Source: Prevotellaceae bacterium (GTDB taxonomy: Bacteria; Bacteroidota; Bacteroidia; Bacteroidales; Bacteroidaceae). From it: DNA of 64,000 nt. The stretch is from positions 171,953 through 235,952 of the forward strand of contig JAQYET010000060.1 in the NCBI GenBank assembly GCA_028723525.1, written 5' to 3'. The first letter of the stretch is position 1, and every line of letters starts with the position of its first letter. The notes under the pieces were generated by a model, which was not told the DNA's origin, ran no database searches, and was given only the letters and a program-made list of their open reading frames with translations. Shown here one piece after another: positions 17,419-27,931 of this stretch. The position numbers and the translations under genes are program-made.

Positions 17419-18687
17419 TCATCCGAAGTCGTCGAACATTATCGACTCACGTTCTACGCCTATAGAGTAGAGCATGTCCTGAACAGCCTTTGACATCGGA
17501 CCGGGACCGCACATATAATACTCGATGTCTTCCGGTGCCTCATGATTTTTCAGGTAGGTCTCGTACATTACCTGATGAACGAAACCTGCTGTATATTTCA
17601 CTCCTGCTTTATCTGCCTCCGGGTCGGGGCGGTCTAAGGCGAGGTGGAAATGGAAGTTCGGGAACTCTTTTTCGAGTTCGAGGAAGTCTTCAACGAAGAA
17701 AGCCTCCACGAGCGCACGTGCTCCATAGAAGTAGTGCATCTCACGATCTCGGGTATTGAGAGTCTTTGTCATGTGCATTATCTGCGCCCTGAGAGGTGCC
17801 ATTCCTGCACCACCTCCTACCCAAATCATTTCCCGTTTGGAGTCGAATATCGGATGGAAGTCGCCGAAAGGTCCGCTCATGATAACCTTGTCGCCCGGTT
17901 TGCGCGAGAAGATGTAACTTGATGCAATTCCCGTAGGTACATTCTGGAAGCCAACTTCCGGACGAGGTTTGAACGGAGTCGTAGCAATGCGCACGGTTAG
18001 TGTTATGCGGTCGCCCTCGGCAGGATAGTTTGCCATTGAGTATGCACGGATTGTATCTTCAGGGTTGGTTGCTTTCAAAGAGAAGATATTGAATTTCTCC
18101 CATGATGAGATGTAGTCAGGACCGATGTCCACCTTGTCGAAATCCTTGTCATAATCAATACAATCGTATGCAGGAATCTTGATTTGAGCGTATGAACCGG
18201 GCACGAAGTCCATGTGCTCTCCCGGCGGAAGTGCCACGATAAACTCCTTTATGAAACTTGATACATTCTTGTTTGAAATTACCGTACATTCCCATTCTTT
18301 CACTCCGAGCACACTTTCAGGAACGCGTATCTTCAAATCGCCCTTCACCTTACACTGGCAACCAAGTCGCCAATTATCCTTTATTTCCTTGCGGGTGAAG
18401 TGAGAACGCTCAGAGTCGAGTATTTCGCCGCCCCCCTCAAGCACCTGCACCTTGCACTGTCCGCACGAAGCCTTTCCGCCGCATGCAGACGGCAGGAGTA
18501 TGCCATTGTTGTTAAGCGTGGTCATAAGGCTTGTACCTTGTTCCACGTTGATAGTCTTATCGTCATTGATTGTTATATTCACGTTACCACTCGGCGAAAG
18601 ATATTTCTTCGCGATGAGCAACATAAAGACCAAGAGGAGTATGGTGAAGAGGAAAACTCCTATGCTTATACCTATAAATTGTCCCAT
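17419..18687 (-). CDS. nqrF: Na+-translocating NADH:quinone reductase subunit F
   Basis: 422 residues from MGQFIGISIG. This is the NADH-oxidising subunit of the sodium-pumping NQR. One N-terminal membrane helix (5-25) is followed by a 2Fe-2S ferredoxin domain with cysteines 69, 75, 78 and 110 (CGGKASCGQC). The FAD domain (RAYSMANYP, GIASSYIF) and NADH domain (VGGGAGMAPLRAQI, YMCGPGPM) come next, ending in MFDDFG as in other NqrF. A longer reading from 18729 would overlap nqrE by 25 nt and add a charged segment before the helix, so 18687 is chosen. Last gene of the operon. Confidence 0.97.
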   Translation of the reverse strand: MGQFIGISIGVFLFTILLLVFMLLIAKKYLSPSGNVNITINDDKTINVEQGTSLMTTLNNNGILLPSACGGKASCGQCKVQVLEGGGEILDSERSHFTRKEIKDNWRLGCQCKVKGDLKIRVPESVLGVKEWECTVISNKNVSSFIKEFIVALPPGEHMDFVPGSYAQIKIPAYDCIDYDKDFDKVDIGPDYISSWEKFNIFSLKATNPEDTIRAYSMANYPAEGDRITLTVRIATTPFKPRPEVGFQNVPTGIASSYIFSRKPGDKVIMSGPFGDFHPIFDSKREMIWVGGGAGMAPLRAQIMHMTKTLNTRDREMHYFYGARALVEAFFVEDFLELEKEFPNFHFHLALDRPDPEADKAGVKYTAGFVHQVMYETYLKNHEAPEDIEYYMCGPGPMSKAVQDMLYSIGVERESIMFDDFG

Positions 18688-18704
18688 ATCTTTAAATCTT
18701 GCTT

Positions 18705-19331
18705 TTATATTTTCAAACCACTGAAGCACATCATTGCCATTGCCATCAGTCCGACGGTTATGAACGTTATACCCAATCCCTGTAATGGTTTAGGAACATC
18801 GGTATATGCCATTTTCTCACGTATCGCTCCAAGAGATACTATCGCTAAAGTCCAACCTATACCGCTACCGACGGCATAAGCCAGTGCATCCCACACATTG
18901 CCTATGAACTGCGAATTGCTTGGGTCAAGCGATATTCTCTGCTGCATGAACAGTGACGCTCCCATGATAGCACAGTTTACTGCTATCAGCGGAAGGAATA
19001 TTCCGAGCGAGGCATATAGTGACGGAGAATATTTCTCCACAACCATCTCCACGAGCTGTACGATTGCGGCAATCACTGCAATGAAAAGAATGAAACTGAG
19101 GTAGGACAAGTCAACACCTTCAATTATACAATCAGGCCCCAGGACTTTCGTCTGTAAAAGATAATCGACAGGAACCGTTACAAGAAGTACGAATGTAACA
19201 GCCAGCCCGAGTCCTAAAGATGTCTTTACGTTCTTCGACACGGCGAGGTAAGAACACATGCCGAGGAAGAAAGCGAAAATCATGTTATCGACAAATATCG
19301 ACCTGAAAAACAAGTTTATAATATGTTCCAT
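18705..19331 (-). CDS. nqrE: Na+-translocating NADH:quinone reductase subunit E
   Basis: 208 residues with six hydrophobic helices, a member of the NqrDE/RnfAE family. NqrE and NqrD form a pair of inverted-topology membrane subunits that hold an intersubunit Fe centre; [20 protein letters not shown]-like and [11 protein letters not shown] segments carry the conserved cysteines. It is located between nqrD (5 nt) and nqrF (17 nt), the canonical order. Confidence 0.96.
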   Translation of the reverse strand: MEHIINLFFRSIFVDNMIFAFFLGMCSYLAVSKNVKTSLGLGLAVTFVLLVTVPVDYLLQTKVLGPDCIIEGVDLSYLSFILFIAVIAAIVQLVEMVVEKYSPSLYASLGIFLPLIAVNCAIMGASLFMQQRISLDPSNSQFIGNVWDALAYAVGSGIGWTLAIVSLGAIREKMAYTDVPKPLQGLGITFITVGLMAMAMMCFSGLKI

Positions 19332-19336
19332 AATTC

Positions 19337-19963
19337 TTATTTCTCCTTATAAAAGTAAACCTTATGTATCCAAATTACGCAACCAACGAGGATAAGAGCC
19401 ATTGCGGGCATTGTCATCATACCGTTGTTGAGGTAGCCGGCGTCGTATGCCTCTTTAGGAATGATTGTTAAACCGAGTAAGGTTCCGCGACCAAGAAATT
19501 CACGAACGCCGCCAACAATGACAAGTATCATTGCATAGCCAAGTCCGTTGGCAATACCATCGAGGAACGAGGGCCAAGGCTTATTCATCATGGCAAATGC
19601 CTCAAGACGTCCCATGAGAATACAATTTGTTATGATAAGACCTACATATACTGATAGTTGCACGCTGACATCGTAGGCAAAGGCTTTTAGAACCTGACTT
19701 ACTATTGTCACAAGAGCTGCCACAACTACAAGTTGCACGATGATACGTATGCGCTGTGGTATGGTATTTCGTATAATTGAAATTATCACATTCGAGAATG
19801 CAGTGATTATAGTAACGGCAAGTACCATAACGATTGACGGTTTCAACTGTGCCGTAACCGCAAGTGCCGAGCATATTCCAAGCACCTGAATGAGTATCGG
19901 ATTGTCCAAATTCAATGGATTACAGAAGACTTCTCTGTTCTCCTTACTAAATAACTTGCTCAT
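19337..19963 (-). CDS. nqrD: Na+-translocating NADH:quinone reductase subunit D
   Basis: 208 residues. It is paralogous to NqrE, with six membrane helices and the cysteine motifs [11 protein letters not shown] and [11 protein letters not shown]. It partners NqrE in the membrane core of the complex. Four bases separate its start from the nqrC stop. Confidence 0.96.
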   Translation of the reverse strand: MSKLFSKENREVFCNPLNLDNPILIQVLGICSALAVTAQLKPSIVMVLAVTIITAFSNVIISIIRNTIPQRIRIIVQLVVVAALVTIVSQVLKAFAYDVSVQLSVYVGLIITNCILMGRLEAFAMMNKPWPSFLDGIANGLGYAMILVIVGGVREFLGRGTLLGLTIIPKEAYDAGYLNNGMMTMPAMALILVGCVIWIHKVYFYKEK

Positions 19964-19967
19964 ATTT

Positions 19968-20582
19968 TTATTTTTCGGTTAAGAATTTTATATATGGTTT
20001 AAGTCCTTCCTTGAACATCAGAGTAACACCATCACTCGTCAGTGTCGCGCCTGTTACGGCGTCCACCTGTGTCTCGGCATCATCAACTTTCTTGTTAACA
20101 CTGAGCGCGATATCAGCAGAATTGTTCTTGAAAATCTTTTTCCCACGAAATTTTTCCTGCCATTCACGGGAGTCCTTTATTTCGGCACCGAGACCGGCAG
20201 TCTCGCTATCATGATTGAAATAAACTCCGAAAACAGTGCTCTTGTCATCGTCTATGGCAAGATAACAGTATATCGGTCCCCAGAGTCCCATGCCTTTCAT
20301 TGGTATAACATACTTTGTTCTGCCTTCAACTTCGCAAGTATAAAGCACATTTCCGTCAATATCTGTTTCGCTTTTCATCACTTCCTTGAATTTCTCCTCG
20401 GCAGTTTTGTCGTCAAGGTCACGCAGATTTAACGAGTTGAGTATCTGTTTTTTCTTATCGAGTTGTACGTTAGCCTCTTGCTTGTCTTTTAACGATGTGC
20501 TCACAAAAGCCAGCAGGAAAGCAACTATCACCACGATTATCGCAGAATAGATAATGGTATATGTGTTTGAATTTGTATTCAT
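19968..20582 (-). CDS. nqrC: Na+-translocating NADH:quinone reductase subunit C
   Basis: 204 residues from MNTNSNTYTIIYS. One N-terminal helix is followed by a periplasmic FMN-binding domain. The covalent FMN site is the threonine at 180 in VTGATLTSDG. Upstream in-frame codons overlap the nqrB stop region and are not part of the usual N-terminus, so the start at 20582 is preferred over 20612. Confidence 0.96.
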   Translation of the reverse strand: MNTNSNTYTIIYSAIIVVIVAFLLAFVSTSLKDKQEANVQLDKKKQILNSLNLRDLDDKTAEEKFKEVMKSETDIDGNVLYTCEVEGRTKYVIPMKGMGLWGPIYCYLAIDDDKSTVFGVYFNHDSETAGLGAEIKDSREWQEKFRGKKIFKNNSADIALSVNKKVDDAETQVDAVTGATLTSDGVTLMFKEGLKPYIKFLTEK

Positions 20583-20601
20583 CTCTTTAATCCTCCATGT
20601 T

Positions 20602-21753
20602 TTATTTAGCACGCTTCAGTCGTTTAGAAATGTTCCTTTGCACCACACAATAGTCTATCAGTGGGGCAAACATATTTCCGAAGAAGATAGCAAGCATCAT
20701 GCCTTCAGGATAACCCGGGTTCATCACACGCACTATAATCGCCATCGAACCGATAAGAAATCCATATATGTATTTACCACTCTCGGTGCGGGCAGACGTC
20801 ACTGGGTCTGTTGCCATGAACACAGCACCGAAACAGAATCCTCCGAGTATGATATGTTCATACCACTCTACCGGGGTCATACCGAGCCAAGAGAACAACA
20901 ATGCCATTACAACACCTCCGGCAAACACGCTGAACATTGTCTTCCATGATGCTATGCCTGTCCACAAAAGGATGATTGCCCCTATCGCGATTGCTATCAC
21001 ACTTGTCTCGCCGATACTTCCGGGGATAAATCCGATTATAATGTCAGACATGCTTGCATGGGGTATCATGCCCTGCCCTATTTCTGCGAGGGGGGTGGCA
21101 CCGGAGACTCCATCTGCAAGTTTATTTCCAAATCCGAAAATTGTATCATTGGCGATCCAAACCTTATCACCGGTCATCTGTGACGGATAAGAGAAGAAAA
21201 GGAACATTCGTGCAGCCACGGCAACATTGAATATGTTCATTCCCGTGCCACCGAATATCTCTTTGACAAAAATCACTGAGAAAGCAACTGCGAGTGCAAG
21301 TGTCCACAACGGACAGTTCACCGGAAGTATAAGGGGTATTATGATACCGCTAACAAGATAACCCTCTTGTATCTCTTCTCCTTTCCACTGTACCCAAATG
21401 AACTCTATTCCCAATCCCACCACATAGCTGACAATCAACTTAGGCAACACGGCAAGAAATCCATAGAAGAACATTGAGAAGAATGTAGCCTCGGCAAGTT
21501 TACCTGCTGCGAGATAATTCTGGTATCCTATGTTATACATTCCGAACAGTAACGCCGGCAACAAGGCTATCACCACGATACTCATGATACGCTTAGAGTC
21601 GATGGTATCATGAATGTTACAACCGTTTTTCGATGTCTTGTTTGGTACGTATAAGAAAGTTTCCAAACCATCAAAGACGCTCTTGAAAGCATGCAACTTT
21701 CCCTCTTTTCCGAAATTCGGCCTTATCTTATTTAGATAATTTCGTAAACTCAT
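20602..21753 (-). CDS. nqrB: Na+-translocating NADH:quinone reductase subunit B
   Basis: 383 residues, a polytopic subunit with covalent FMN at Thr220 of the VSGAT motif and riboflavin-binding helices. NqrB forms the Na+ channel and quinone region of the complex. The GGTGMNIFNVAVAARMFLFFSYP stretch is typical. It follows nqrA after 39 nt. Confidence 0.97.
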   Translation of the reverse strand: MSLRNYLNKIRPNFGKEGKLHAFKSVFDGLETFLYVPNKTSKNGCNIHDTIDSKRIMSIVVIALLPALLFGMYNIGYQNYLAAGKLAEATFFSMFFYGFLAVLPKLIVSYVVGLGIEFIWVQWKGEEIQEGYLVSGIIIPLILPVNCPLWTLALAVAFSVIFVKEIFGGTGMNIFNVAVAARMFLFFSYPSQMTGDKVWIANDTIFGFGNKLADGVSGATPLAEIGQGMIPHASMSDIIIGFIPGSIGETSVIAIAIGAIILLWTGIASWKTMFSVFAGGVVMALLFSWLGMTPVEWYEHIILGGFCFGAVFMATDPVTSARTESGKYIYGFLIGSMAIIVRVMNPGYPEGMMLAIFFGNMFAPLIDYCVVQRNISKRLKRAK

Positions 21754-21792
21754 AACGATATTCTCTGTTTAATATTCATAATTCACTTATTG

Positions 21793-23142
21793 TCAACAGT
21801 TCTCTTTACGCAGCATATCAAGCCCTTCCCGAACTATCTTCTGCAATTCAAGTTTTGAACTATCAACAAACTCAGCCAGTGCGAAGTCTTCGGGAGCAAC
21901 CTCGTAAATACCTAATTGTTCCATGCGGTCAATGTCTCCCGCAAGAATTGCTTTTATGAGGTATTCTCCGTAGATGTCCATAGGAAGCACCGCGTCGTAT
22001 TCTCCGCTCATTATCATGTGGCGTTCTCCACCCTTCACGCGGCAATCAATATCATATTCTCTCTTACCGAATAGCCATGAGAAATAACTTCTGTTCGCAG
22101 AGAACTGCTTAAATCTCGGCATTATCCAACCAAACATTTCATCTGTGTCATCACCTTCCGGTATCGCTGTTATCTCACTTACATGCGCACCGAGGAAATC
22201 ATCAGTAGATATGGCACTTCCGGTAAGCACATTACCTCCTATCAAGCGTGTCTTCCTATCAGCGCGGATATTGCCCGATACGATGTCGGCGATATTTGCT
22301 CCAACTATGGTTTCTACGTACTGAGGTTCTTTGACCATGCTTCCTACAACAGCCACCTTGCGTCTCAGGTCAACACGACCGGTATTGAACAGACGACCGA
22401 AAAATATCACTGCCATAGCATCTACAGTCCACACCACCTCGCCTTTGTTCACTTTGCAAGTGTTGTTAACCTGCACGCCGACATTTCCTGCAGGGCATGG
22501 ACCGTCGAAAACATTTATCTCGACATCTTTTGCCTGAGTCAATGCTGCCGACGTCTGAGCGATACCAATGCCAAGATAGGTCTTTGCTATACGCGACAAT
22601 GCCGTGAGTCCCGTTTGGAAATCTCTCTCATTGCCTTTCAGTTCAAACTCAAAATCAGCCGCCAAAGGTTTATCTCTTAATGCGCTTACAAAGATTGCCT
22701 TAGGACTTTCGGAAGGATTGGTGGAAACGGCATAAGGAAGCTGGTTTATATAACCGAACAAACCGGCATCAAGCAGTTTATTGATGACAGACTCACCGTC
22801 GGCACCTGAAACATCCTGTTTGCCAAAATCAACATACACTTGTTCCTTATCCGGCTTCACCTTTATTGCAAGCACTTTGCGACGTTCACCTCTCAGCACT
22901 GCCTCTACAGAGCCACTCACAGGAGAAGAGAATTTCACTTCCGGGTAGTGCTTGTTGACAAACAAGGCATCTCCCGCCCTTACGATGTCGCCATCCCTTA
23001 CAACAACTTTCGGAGTAACGCCGGTAAAACTGTCCGGAATGAGGGCAATAAACTCTCCCTCCCTTGCCATTACAAGTTTCTCTTTAGCCTTCCCCTTAAG
23101 GTTTATGTCTAAGCCCTTTCGCAACTTAATTACATTTGCCAT
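21793..23142 (-). CDS. nqrA: Na+-translocating NADH:quinone reductase subunit A
   Basis: 449 residues, the cytosolic subunit that packs against NqrB near the quinone site. It starts VIKLRKGLDINLKGKA as in other NqrA and has the barrel-sandwich-like segment PKVVVRDGDIVRAGDALFVNK. It is the promoter-proximal gene of the six-gene nqrABCDEF operon, which couples NADH oxidation to Na+ export in this presumably anaerobic fumarate-respiring organism. Confidence 0.97.
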   Translation of the reverse strand: MANVIKLRKGLDINLKGKAKEKLVMAREGEFIALIPDSFTGVTPKVVVRDGDIVRAGDALFVNKHYPEVKFSSPVSGSVEAVLRGERRKVLAIKVKPDKEQVYVDFGKQDVSGADGESVINKLLDAGLFGYINQLPYAVSTNPSESPKAIFVSALRDKPLAADFEFELKGNERDFQTGLTALSRIAKTYLGIGIAQTSAALTQAKDVEINVFDGPCPAGNVGVQVNNTCKVNKGEVVWTVDAMAVIFFGRLFNTGRVDLRRKVAVVGSMVKEPQYVETIVGANIADIVSGNIRADRKTRLIGGNVLTGSAISTDDFLGAHVSEITAIPEGDDTDEMFGWIMPRFKQFSANRSYFSWLFGKREYDIDCRVKGGERHMIMSGEYDAVLPMDIYGEYLIKAILAGDIDRMEQLGIYEVAPEDFALAEFVDSSKLELQKIVREGLDMLRKENC

Positions 23143-23193
23143 AAGATTTATTATAATTATATATTGTTTATACGTTTGTCGCTAAATTGACCG

Positions 23194-23201
23194 CAAAAGT
23201 A
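23194..23201 (-). promoter_or_regulatory. Promoter -7 element of the nqr operon
   Basis: Minus strand TACTTTTG (23201 to 23194) fits TAnnTTTG, with about 45 nt of leader to the nqrA ATG. It is back to back with the tamB-like promoter at 23266. Confidence 0.6.
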
Positions 23202-23265
23202 ACGTTTTTTTTTCACACATGTATTAAAAAATGATACAAAATGCCTAAGTACCGACTTTTTCTTG

Positions 23266-23273
23266 TAATTTTG
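23266..23273 (+). promoter_or_regulatory. Promoter -7 element of the TamB-like gene
   Basis: TAATTTTG matches TAnnTTTG and sits 56 nt before the ATG at 23330. Confidence 0.55.
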
Positions 23274-23329
23274 CACCTAAAACTTCAACCGGCTCTACGT
23301 TTTGCAACTTAGGGTTTACAAGTCAAGCA

Positions 23330-26300
23330 ATGAAGAAACTCAGAAAGACTGTAAATATAACATTATGGACATTAGTGACAGTATATTTTTCAATGATTGT
23401 CATGCTTAAACTTCCGCCGATACAGAAGAGTATAGGGAACTGGGTAAGCGGTATGATAAGCGAAAAAATAAACACTAACGTTGAAATAGGAAACATCGAC
23501 CTTGGCTTTTTGAATAGGATTATCATTGATGATGTCAAGATATACGACCAAAAAGACAGTCTCATGCTCGCCTCTACGCGCCTCTCTGCAAAGCTCGATA
23601 TAATAGAGGCTATGAATGGAAACATCTCCATTTCGTCTGCACAACTTTTCGGACTGCGTGCATATCTTAGCAAAGACAATGCCGATGCCCCATTCAATTT
23701 CCAATTTGTCATCGACTCTCTCTCATCGAAGAAAAAAGACAGTTCTTCACGATTAGACTTGAAAGTGGGCTCACTGATTATAAGAAACGGACTTATCTGT
23801 TACGACCAAAAAGACTATCCGAAAAAGCAAGGCAGGTTTTCTGCGAAGCATATCATGGTGCGGGATATTAGTTCTCATATAATATTGAATAAAATAACGC
23901 AAGACTCTATCAGTCTATATGTTAAAAATCTTTCCTTAAAGGAAAGTTCGGGGCTTAAAATATCCTCACTGTCATTCAAGGCAATCGCCACAAATAGCCG
24001 TGCATCAGTTTCTGATTTCGAGTTGAAACTTCCCAATTCTCATGTTTTATTGGGAGAAACGAATGCGAAATATAGGATTGAAAACGGCAAACTTGCAACA
24101 AATTCTATTGATTTAAGCACGTCTGTCGAAAATTCTTATATATCCCCTGCCGACTTTGCTTCGTTCTCCCCAAACCTGCGTGTTATCAGTAAACCGATAG
24201 ACATATCGCTGAAAGCCAACGTCAATGGCGGTAATATAACTATCAGAAACCTTATTGTGAAAGACCAAGGTGGCGAGATGAGTCTCTTCGCAAACGGCAA
24301 TATTCATAACATACCATCGCTGAAAGAATGGAGCACCGACATAAAATATTTCAGAATCAACGACAATTACTTAGAACGCATTGCCGAAGTAATGAAGGGA
24401 GAAGACATCACAATGCCCGAAATAATAGGTAGAATAGGCGAATTGGGATATACCGGCTCTATATCAAGTCACAACGCCTCGCTCTATGCCAAAGGCAAAC
24501 TGACGTCTAACGTGGGAAATGTTATAATAAATTGTTCATACGGCAACAGCCTGTTAGCGGCAAAAATAAACACCGACGGCATTGACCTTGGCAAACTGGT
24601 TGCCGACGAACGGCTGGGTAACATTGCCACAAGAATTGAACTGGAGGGAAAAATAGACAGGGGAAATATTGCATACATGAAAATGAATGGCAACGTAAGC
24701 CGTTTCTTTTTCAGCGGCTACACCTATCGCGGCATCGAGATAAATGGTTCAATGAGAGCTAACACCTTCAACGGACTACTGAAAATAGACGACCCTAACG
24801 CCTCACTGACCGCCGAAGGAGAGTTGGGCAAAGAGCATATATCAGGCTTCATGCTTGATGTGAAACGCTTAAACCCCAACGCTTTGGGACTTTCGAGCAA
24901 GTGGAAGGACACAACGTTCAGTGGAAAGTTAAGAGGCGATTTCCGCGGAAACTCATTAGACAATGCCATAGGCAATCTTAGCCTGCACGATTTCATGATG
25001 ACGACTAATTCCGACAGCGTATTCTCGTTGAAAGCCGTGAACCTCGTGTGTGACGGGGCAGCAAACAACAGGAGGCTGCAGTTGACCGGCGACTTCGGTC
25101 ATGCGATACTTGCCGGTCAGTATCGGGTGTCGGAACTTCCATACGCACTGTCGAGAATTGTTGCTTCACGACTGCCTTCGATACCGGGATTGCCAAAGAG
25201 AGCGACTGCAAAAAGCATGGATAAATTCACTGTTGATGCCGTTTTGTCTGATGCTTCTGTATTGAGGCAATTCCTGAACATCCCTCTCGTTACCCGACAA
25301 CCGCTGGTAATAAAAGGTGATATTGACCAATTCAGCGACCATGTGGATGTAACCATTGCGGCGGATGACATAAACTACGGCGACGCTCCATACAAGAACA
25401 TAAACGTGAGTATTTACGGAGAGAGAGAGAAGCCGTTGGATGCCAAGATTTCGGTTGACAAAATCATGGGCAACGGAGAGGTAATGTCTCTCACGTTCAA
25501 CTCGTCAGCAATACAAGACCGCATGGTTTCTTCCCTGCAATGGGGCAGCGATGCGAAAAATAAATTCTCCGGCAGTCTGAACACCGAGGCTTCGTTTGCC
25601 GAAGATGAGACCGGCAAGGCTTATGCCAACGTAAACATTCGTCCGTCGGAGATTTTCGTCGGCGACACGGTTTGGAACGTTGCCGATGCCAATATCAATT
25701 TTTCAGACACCCATCTCAAGGTGAACAACTTCTCAATCAGCCACGGCGGGCAGCACATCAACATCGACGGAAAAGCTACCCGGTCGGATGCCGACTCCAT
25801 AACGGTGAACCTGCGCGATGTAAACGTAAAATATGTTCTCGACATGGTAAACTTCCATTCCGTAGATTTCGACGGATATGCTTCCGGAAAAGTTGTCCTG
25901 TCGTCGCTTTTCGGGCTGCCGGAAATGCGCGGAGACATCAGTGTTCGAGACTTCATCTTTGAAAACGGCAGGCTGGGAACACTGAAGGCATACGTGAACT
26001 ATGACAACACCACCAAGCAGATAGACATAAACGCACGGGCAGACGAGGGACCTCTTCATCAAACTCTAATCGGAGGATTTGTGTCTCCGGCAAGGAAAGA
26101 ACTCGAACTCAATATCAAGGCGTTGGGCACGAGTGCGGAATTTATGGAGGGTCTTTGCGGGAGTTTCCTCAACAACGTCGAGGCTTCAGTCTATGGAGAC
26201 GTGCATATCTTCGGACCGTTTAAGTCAATAAACCTTGAGGGGATGGTAAATGTGAGCGGAGATGTGGAAATACCGGCGTTGAACACAGTATATACCATGC

Positions 26301-27739
26301 ACAACTATCCGGTCATCATGCGCCCCGACATTATCGTAATGGAAACAGACACACTGACAGACGTGGAGGGGAACACAGCAATACTCAACGGAACTGTGGG
26401 GCATAATAATCTTTCAAGGTGGACATACGACATCGATATAAAGGCATACAACCTTCTGTCATACGACTTTAATGATTTCGGCAACAACACATTCTTCGGC
26501 AAGGTGTATGCAACAGGCACATGCAACATTCGCGGGAAAAGCGGCGAAATAATCTTTGATATAGACGTTACACCACAGAAAGGAACTTTCTTTGAATATA
26601 ATGCCGTTGCCCCGGAAGCAATATCAAATACCGACTTCATAGAGTGGACAAGCAAAACGGAGGAAGTTGGCGACGAAAAAGGCAAGGACAAAGAGACGAA
26701 GAGACAGGAAATTGACAAGAAATTCCGCTCGGACATGAAAATGAATTTCAGAATAAATGCCACTCCCGATGCGGCTCTCAAACTGCTGATGGACAACAAC
26801 ACAGGAGATATGATAACCCTTTATGGCAGCGGAAACCTGCGAGCAATATATCATAATAAGGAGGGACTGCACATTTATGGCAACTATGAAGTGAGCCACG
26901 GGAAGTATGATTTGACTATACAGAATGTTATAAAGAAAGACTTCACGTTCAAAAGCGGCAGTTCAATCGTTTTCGGTGGCGACCCATATAATGCGGTACT
27001 CAACATGAAGGCGGTATATACCGTGAACGGAGTGCCGCTTTCCGACCTTCAGATTGGCAGGCGATTCTCTAACAACAACGTGCGAGTGGATTGTATAATG
27101 AACATCACCGGGACACCGAATGTGCCGCATATTGATTTCGATTTCGATATGCCAACAGTGAACGAAGACGCCAAGCAAATGGCTCGTTCACTAATAAACA
27201 GTGAGGAGGAACTCAACCAGCAGGTAATATATCTACTGTCTATCGGTCGCTTCTATTCGCAGACCGCACCCATAAATGCACAGCAAAGCCAAACATCGCT
27301 TGCCATGCAGAGCCTGCTGAGCGGAACAATAAGCCAGCAAATAAACACAGTTCTCAACAACGTGATAAAAGACTCCAACTGGAACTTCGGAGCAAACATT
27401 AGCACAGGCGATGAGGGGTTCAACAACGCGGAGTATGAGGGACTGCTATCCGGACGACTGCTTAATAACCGCTTGTTGATAAACGGGCAATTCGGTTATC
27501 GCGACAACAACAATGCCACCACTTCGTTCATCGGCGACTTCGACATAAACTACCTGCTGCTGCCAAACGGCAACCTCGCAGTACGCGCTTACAATCAGAC
27601 CAATGACAGGTATTTCACACGCAACAGTCTGACCACACAAGGTGTCGGTATCATAATGAAAAAAGACTTCACCACACTGAGAGACTTGTTCGGAATTAAA
27701 AAGAGAAAGACCGAAAAGAACCAATCAAAGGAGCGTTAA
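23330..27739 (+). CDS. TamB/AsmA-like translocation and assembly protein
   Basis: 1469 residues. One N-terminal membrane anchor (TVNITLWTLVTVYFSMIVML) is followed by about 1400 residues of repetitive beta-strand sequence and a C-terminal TamB (DUF490) domain, with YLLSIGRFYSQ and FGANISTG...NAEYEGLLSGRLLNNRLLINGQFGYRDN. Such proteins span the periplasm as long hydrophobic grooves. They carry lipids to the outer membrane or support outer-membrane protein assembly. No BamA-type partner gene is adjacent, which is normal in Bacteroidales. The gene is alone between a divergent nqr operon and a convergent secreted protease gene. Confidence 0.9.
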   Translation: MKKLRKTVNITLWTLVTVYFSMIVMLKLPPIQKSIGNWVSGMISEKINTNVEIGNIDLGFLNRIIIDDVKIYDQKDSLMLASTRLSAKLDIIEAMNGNISISSAQLFGLRAYLSKDNADAPFNFQFVIDSLSSKKKDSSSRLDLKVGSLIIRNGLICYDQKDYPKKQGRFSAKHIMVRDISSHIILNKITQDSISLYVKNLSLKESSGLKISSLSFKAIATNSRASVSDFELKLPNSHVLLGETNAKYRIENGKLATNSIDLSTSVENSYISPADFASFSPNLRVISKPIDISLKANVNGGNITIRNLIVKDQGGEMSLFANGNIHNIPSLKEWSTDIKYFRINDNYLERIAEVMKGEDITMPEIIGRIGELGYTGSISSHNASLYAKGKLTSNVGNVIINCSYGNSLLAAKINTDGIDLGKLVADERLGNIATRIELEGKIDRGNIAYMKMNGNVSRFFFSGYTYRGIEINGSMRANTFNGLLKIDDPNASLTAEGELGKEHISGFMLDVKRLNPNALGLSSKWKDTTFSGKLRGDFRGNSLDNAIGNLSLHDFMMTTNSDSVFSLKAVNLVCDGAANNRRLQLTGDFGHAILAGQYRVSELPYALSRIVASRLPSIPGLPKRATAKSMDKFTVDAVLSDASVLRQFLNIPLVTRQPLVIKGDIDQFSDHVDVTIAADDINYGDAPYKNINVSIYGEREKPLDAKISVDKIMGNGEVMSLTFNSSAIQDRMVSSLQWGSDAKNKFSGSLNTEASFAEDETGKAYANVNIRPSEIFVGDTVWNVADANINFSDTHLKVNNFSISHGGQHINIDGKATRSDADSITVNLRDVNVKYVLDMVNFHSVDFDGYASGKVVLSSLFGLPEMRGDISVRDFIFENGRLGTLKAYVNYDNTTKQIDINARADEGPLHQTLIGGFVSPARKELELNIKALGTSAEFMEGLCGSFLNNVEASVYGDVHIFGPFKSINLEGMVNVSGDVEIPALNTVYTMHNYPVIMRPDIIVMETDTLTDVEGNTAILNGTVGHNNLSRWTYDIDIKAYNLLSYDFNDFGNNTFFGKVYATGTCNIRGKSGEIIFDIDVTPQKGTFFEYNAVAPEAISNTDFIEWTSKTEEVGDEKGKDKETKRQEIDKKFRSDMKMNFRINATPDAALKLLMDNNTGDMITLYGSGNLRAIYHNKEGLHIYGNYEVSHGKYDLTIQNVIKKDFTFKSGSSIVFGGDPYNAVLNMKAVYTVNGVPLSDLQIGRRFSNNNVRVDCIMNITGTPNVPHIDFDFDMPTVNEDAKQMARSLINSEEELNQQVIYLLSIGRFYSQTAPINAQQSQTSLAMQSLLSGTISQQINTVLNNVIKDSNWNFGANISTGDEGFNNAEYEGLLSGRLLNNRLLINGQFGYRDNNNATTSFIGDFDINYLLLPNGNLAVRAYNQTNDRYFTRNSLTTQGVGIIMKKDFTTLRDLFGIKKRKTEKNQSKER

Positions 27740-27778
27740 ATAACAAAATGCGTCGCGTTTGGATATATTACACAAAGC

Positions 27779-27859
27779 AAAATCGGCGAAATTAACAAGT
27801 AAAATCGGCGAAATTCGTTGGTAAAATCGCCGATTTTGGTTAGCAATTTCGCCGATTTT
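27779..27859. repeat. Four-unit 22-nt-period palindromic repeat, copy B
   Basis: Units at 27779-27793 and 27801-27815 (both AAAATCGGCGAAATT), 27823-27837 (AAAATCGCCGATTTT) and 27845-27859 (AATTTCGCCGATTTT), exactly 22 nt apart. Unit 1 is the perfect reverse complement of unit 4, extended by flanking GC, so the copy folds as nested stems. It lies between two convergent genes and could act as a bidirectional terminator. Confidence 0.9.
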
Positions 27860-27931
27860 GCTGCGCGAAAGATATGCTTTTAGTAAGTAAAAGATAATAA
27901 TAAGCCTGCCGTTAAATGCCTGCAAGCGCAC

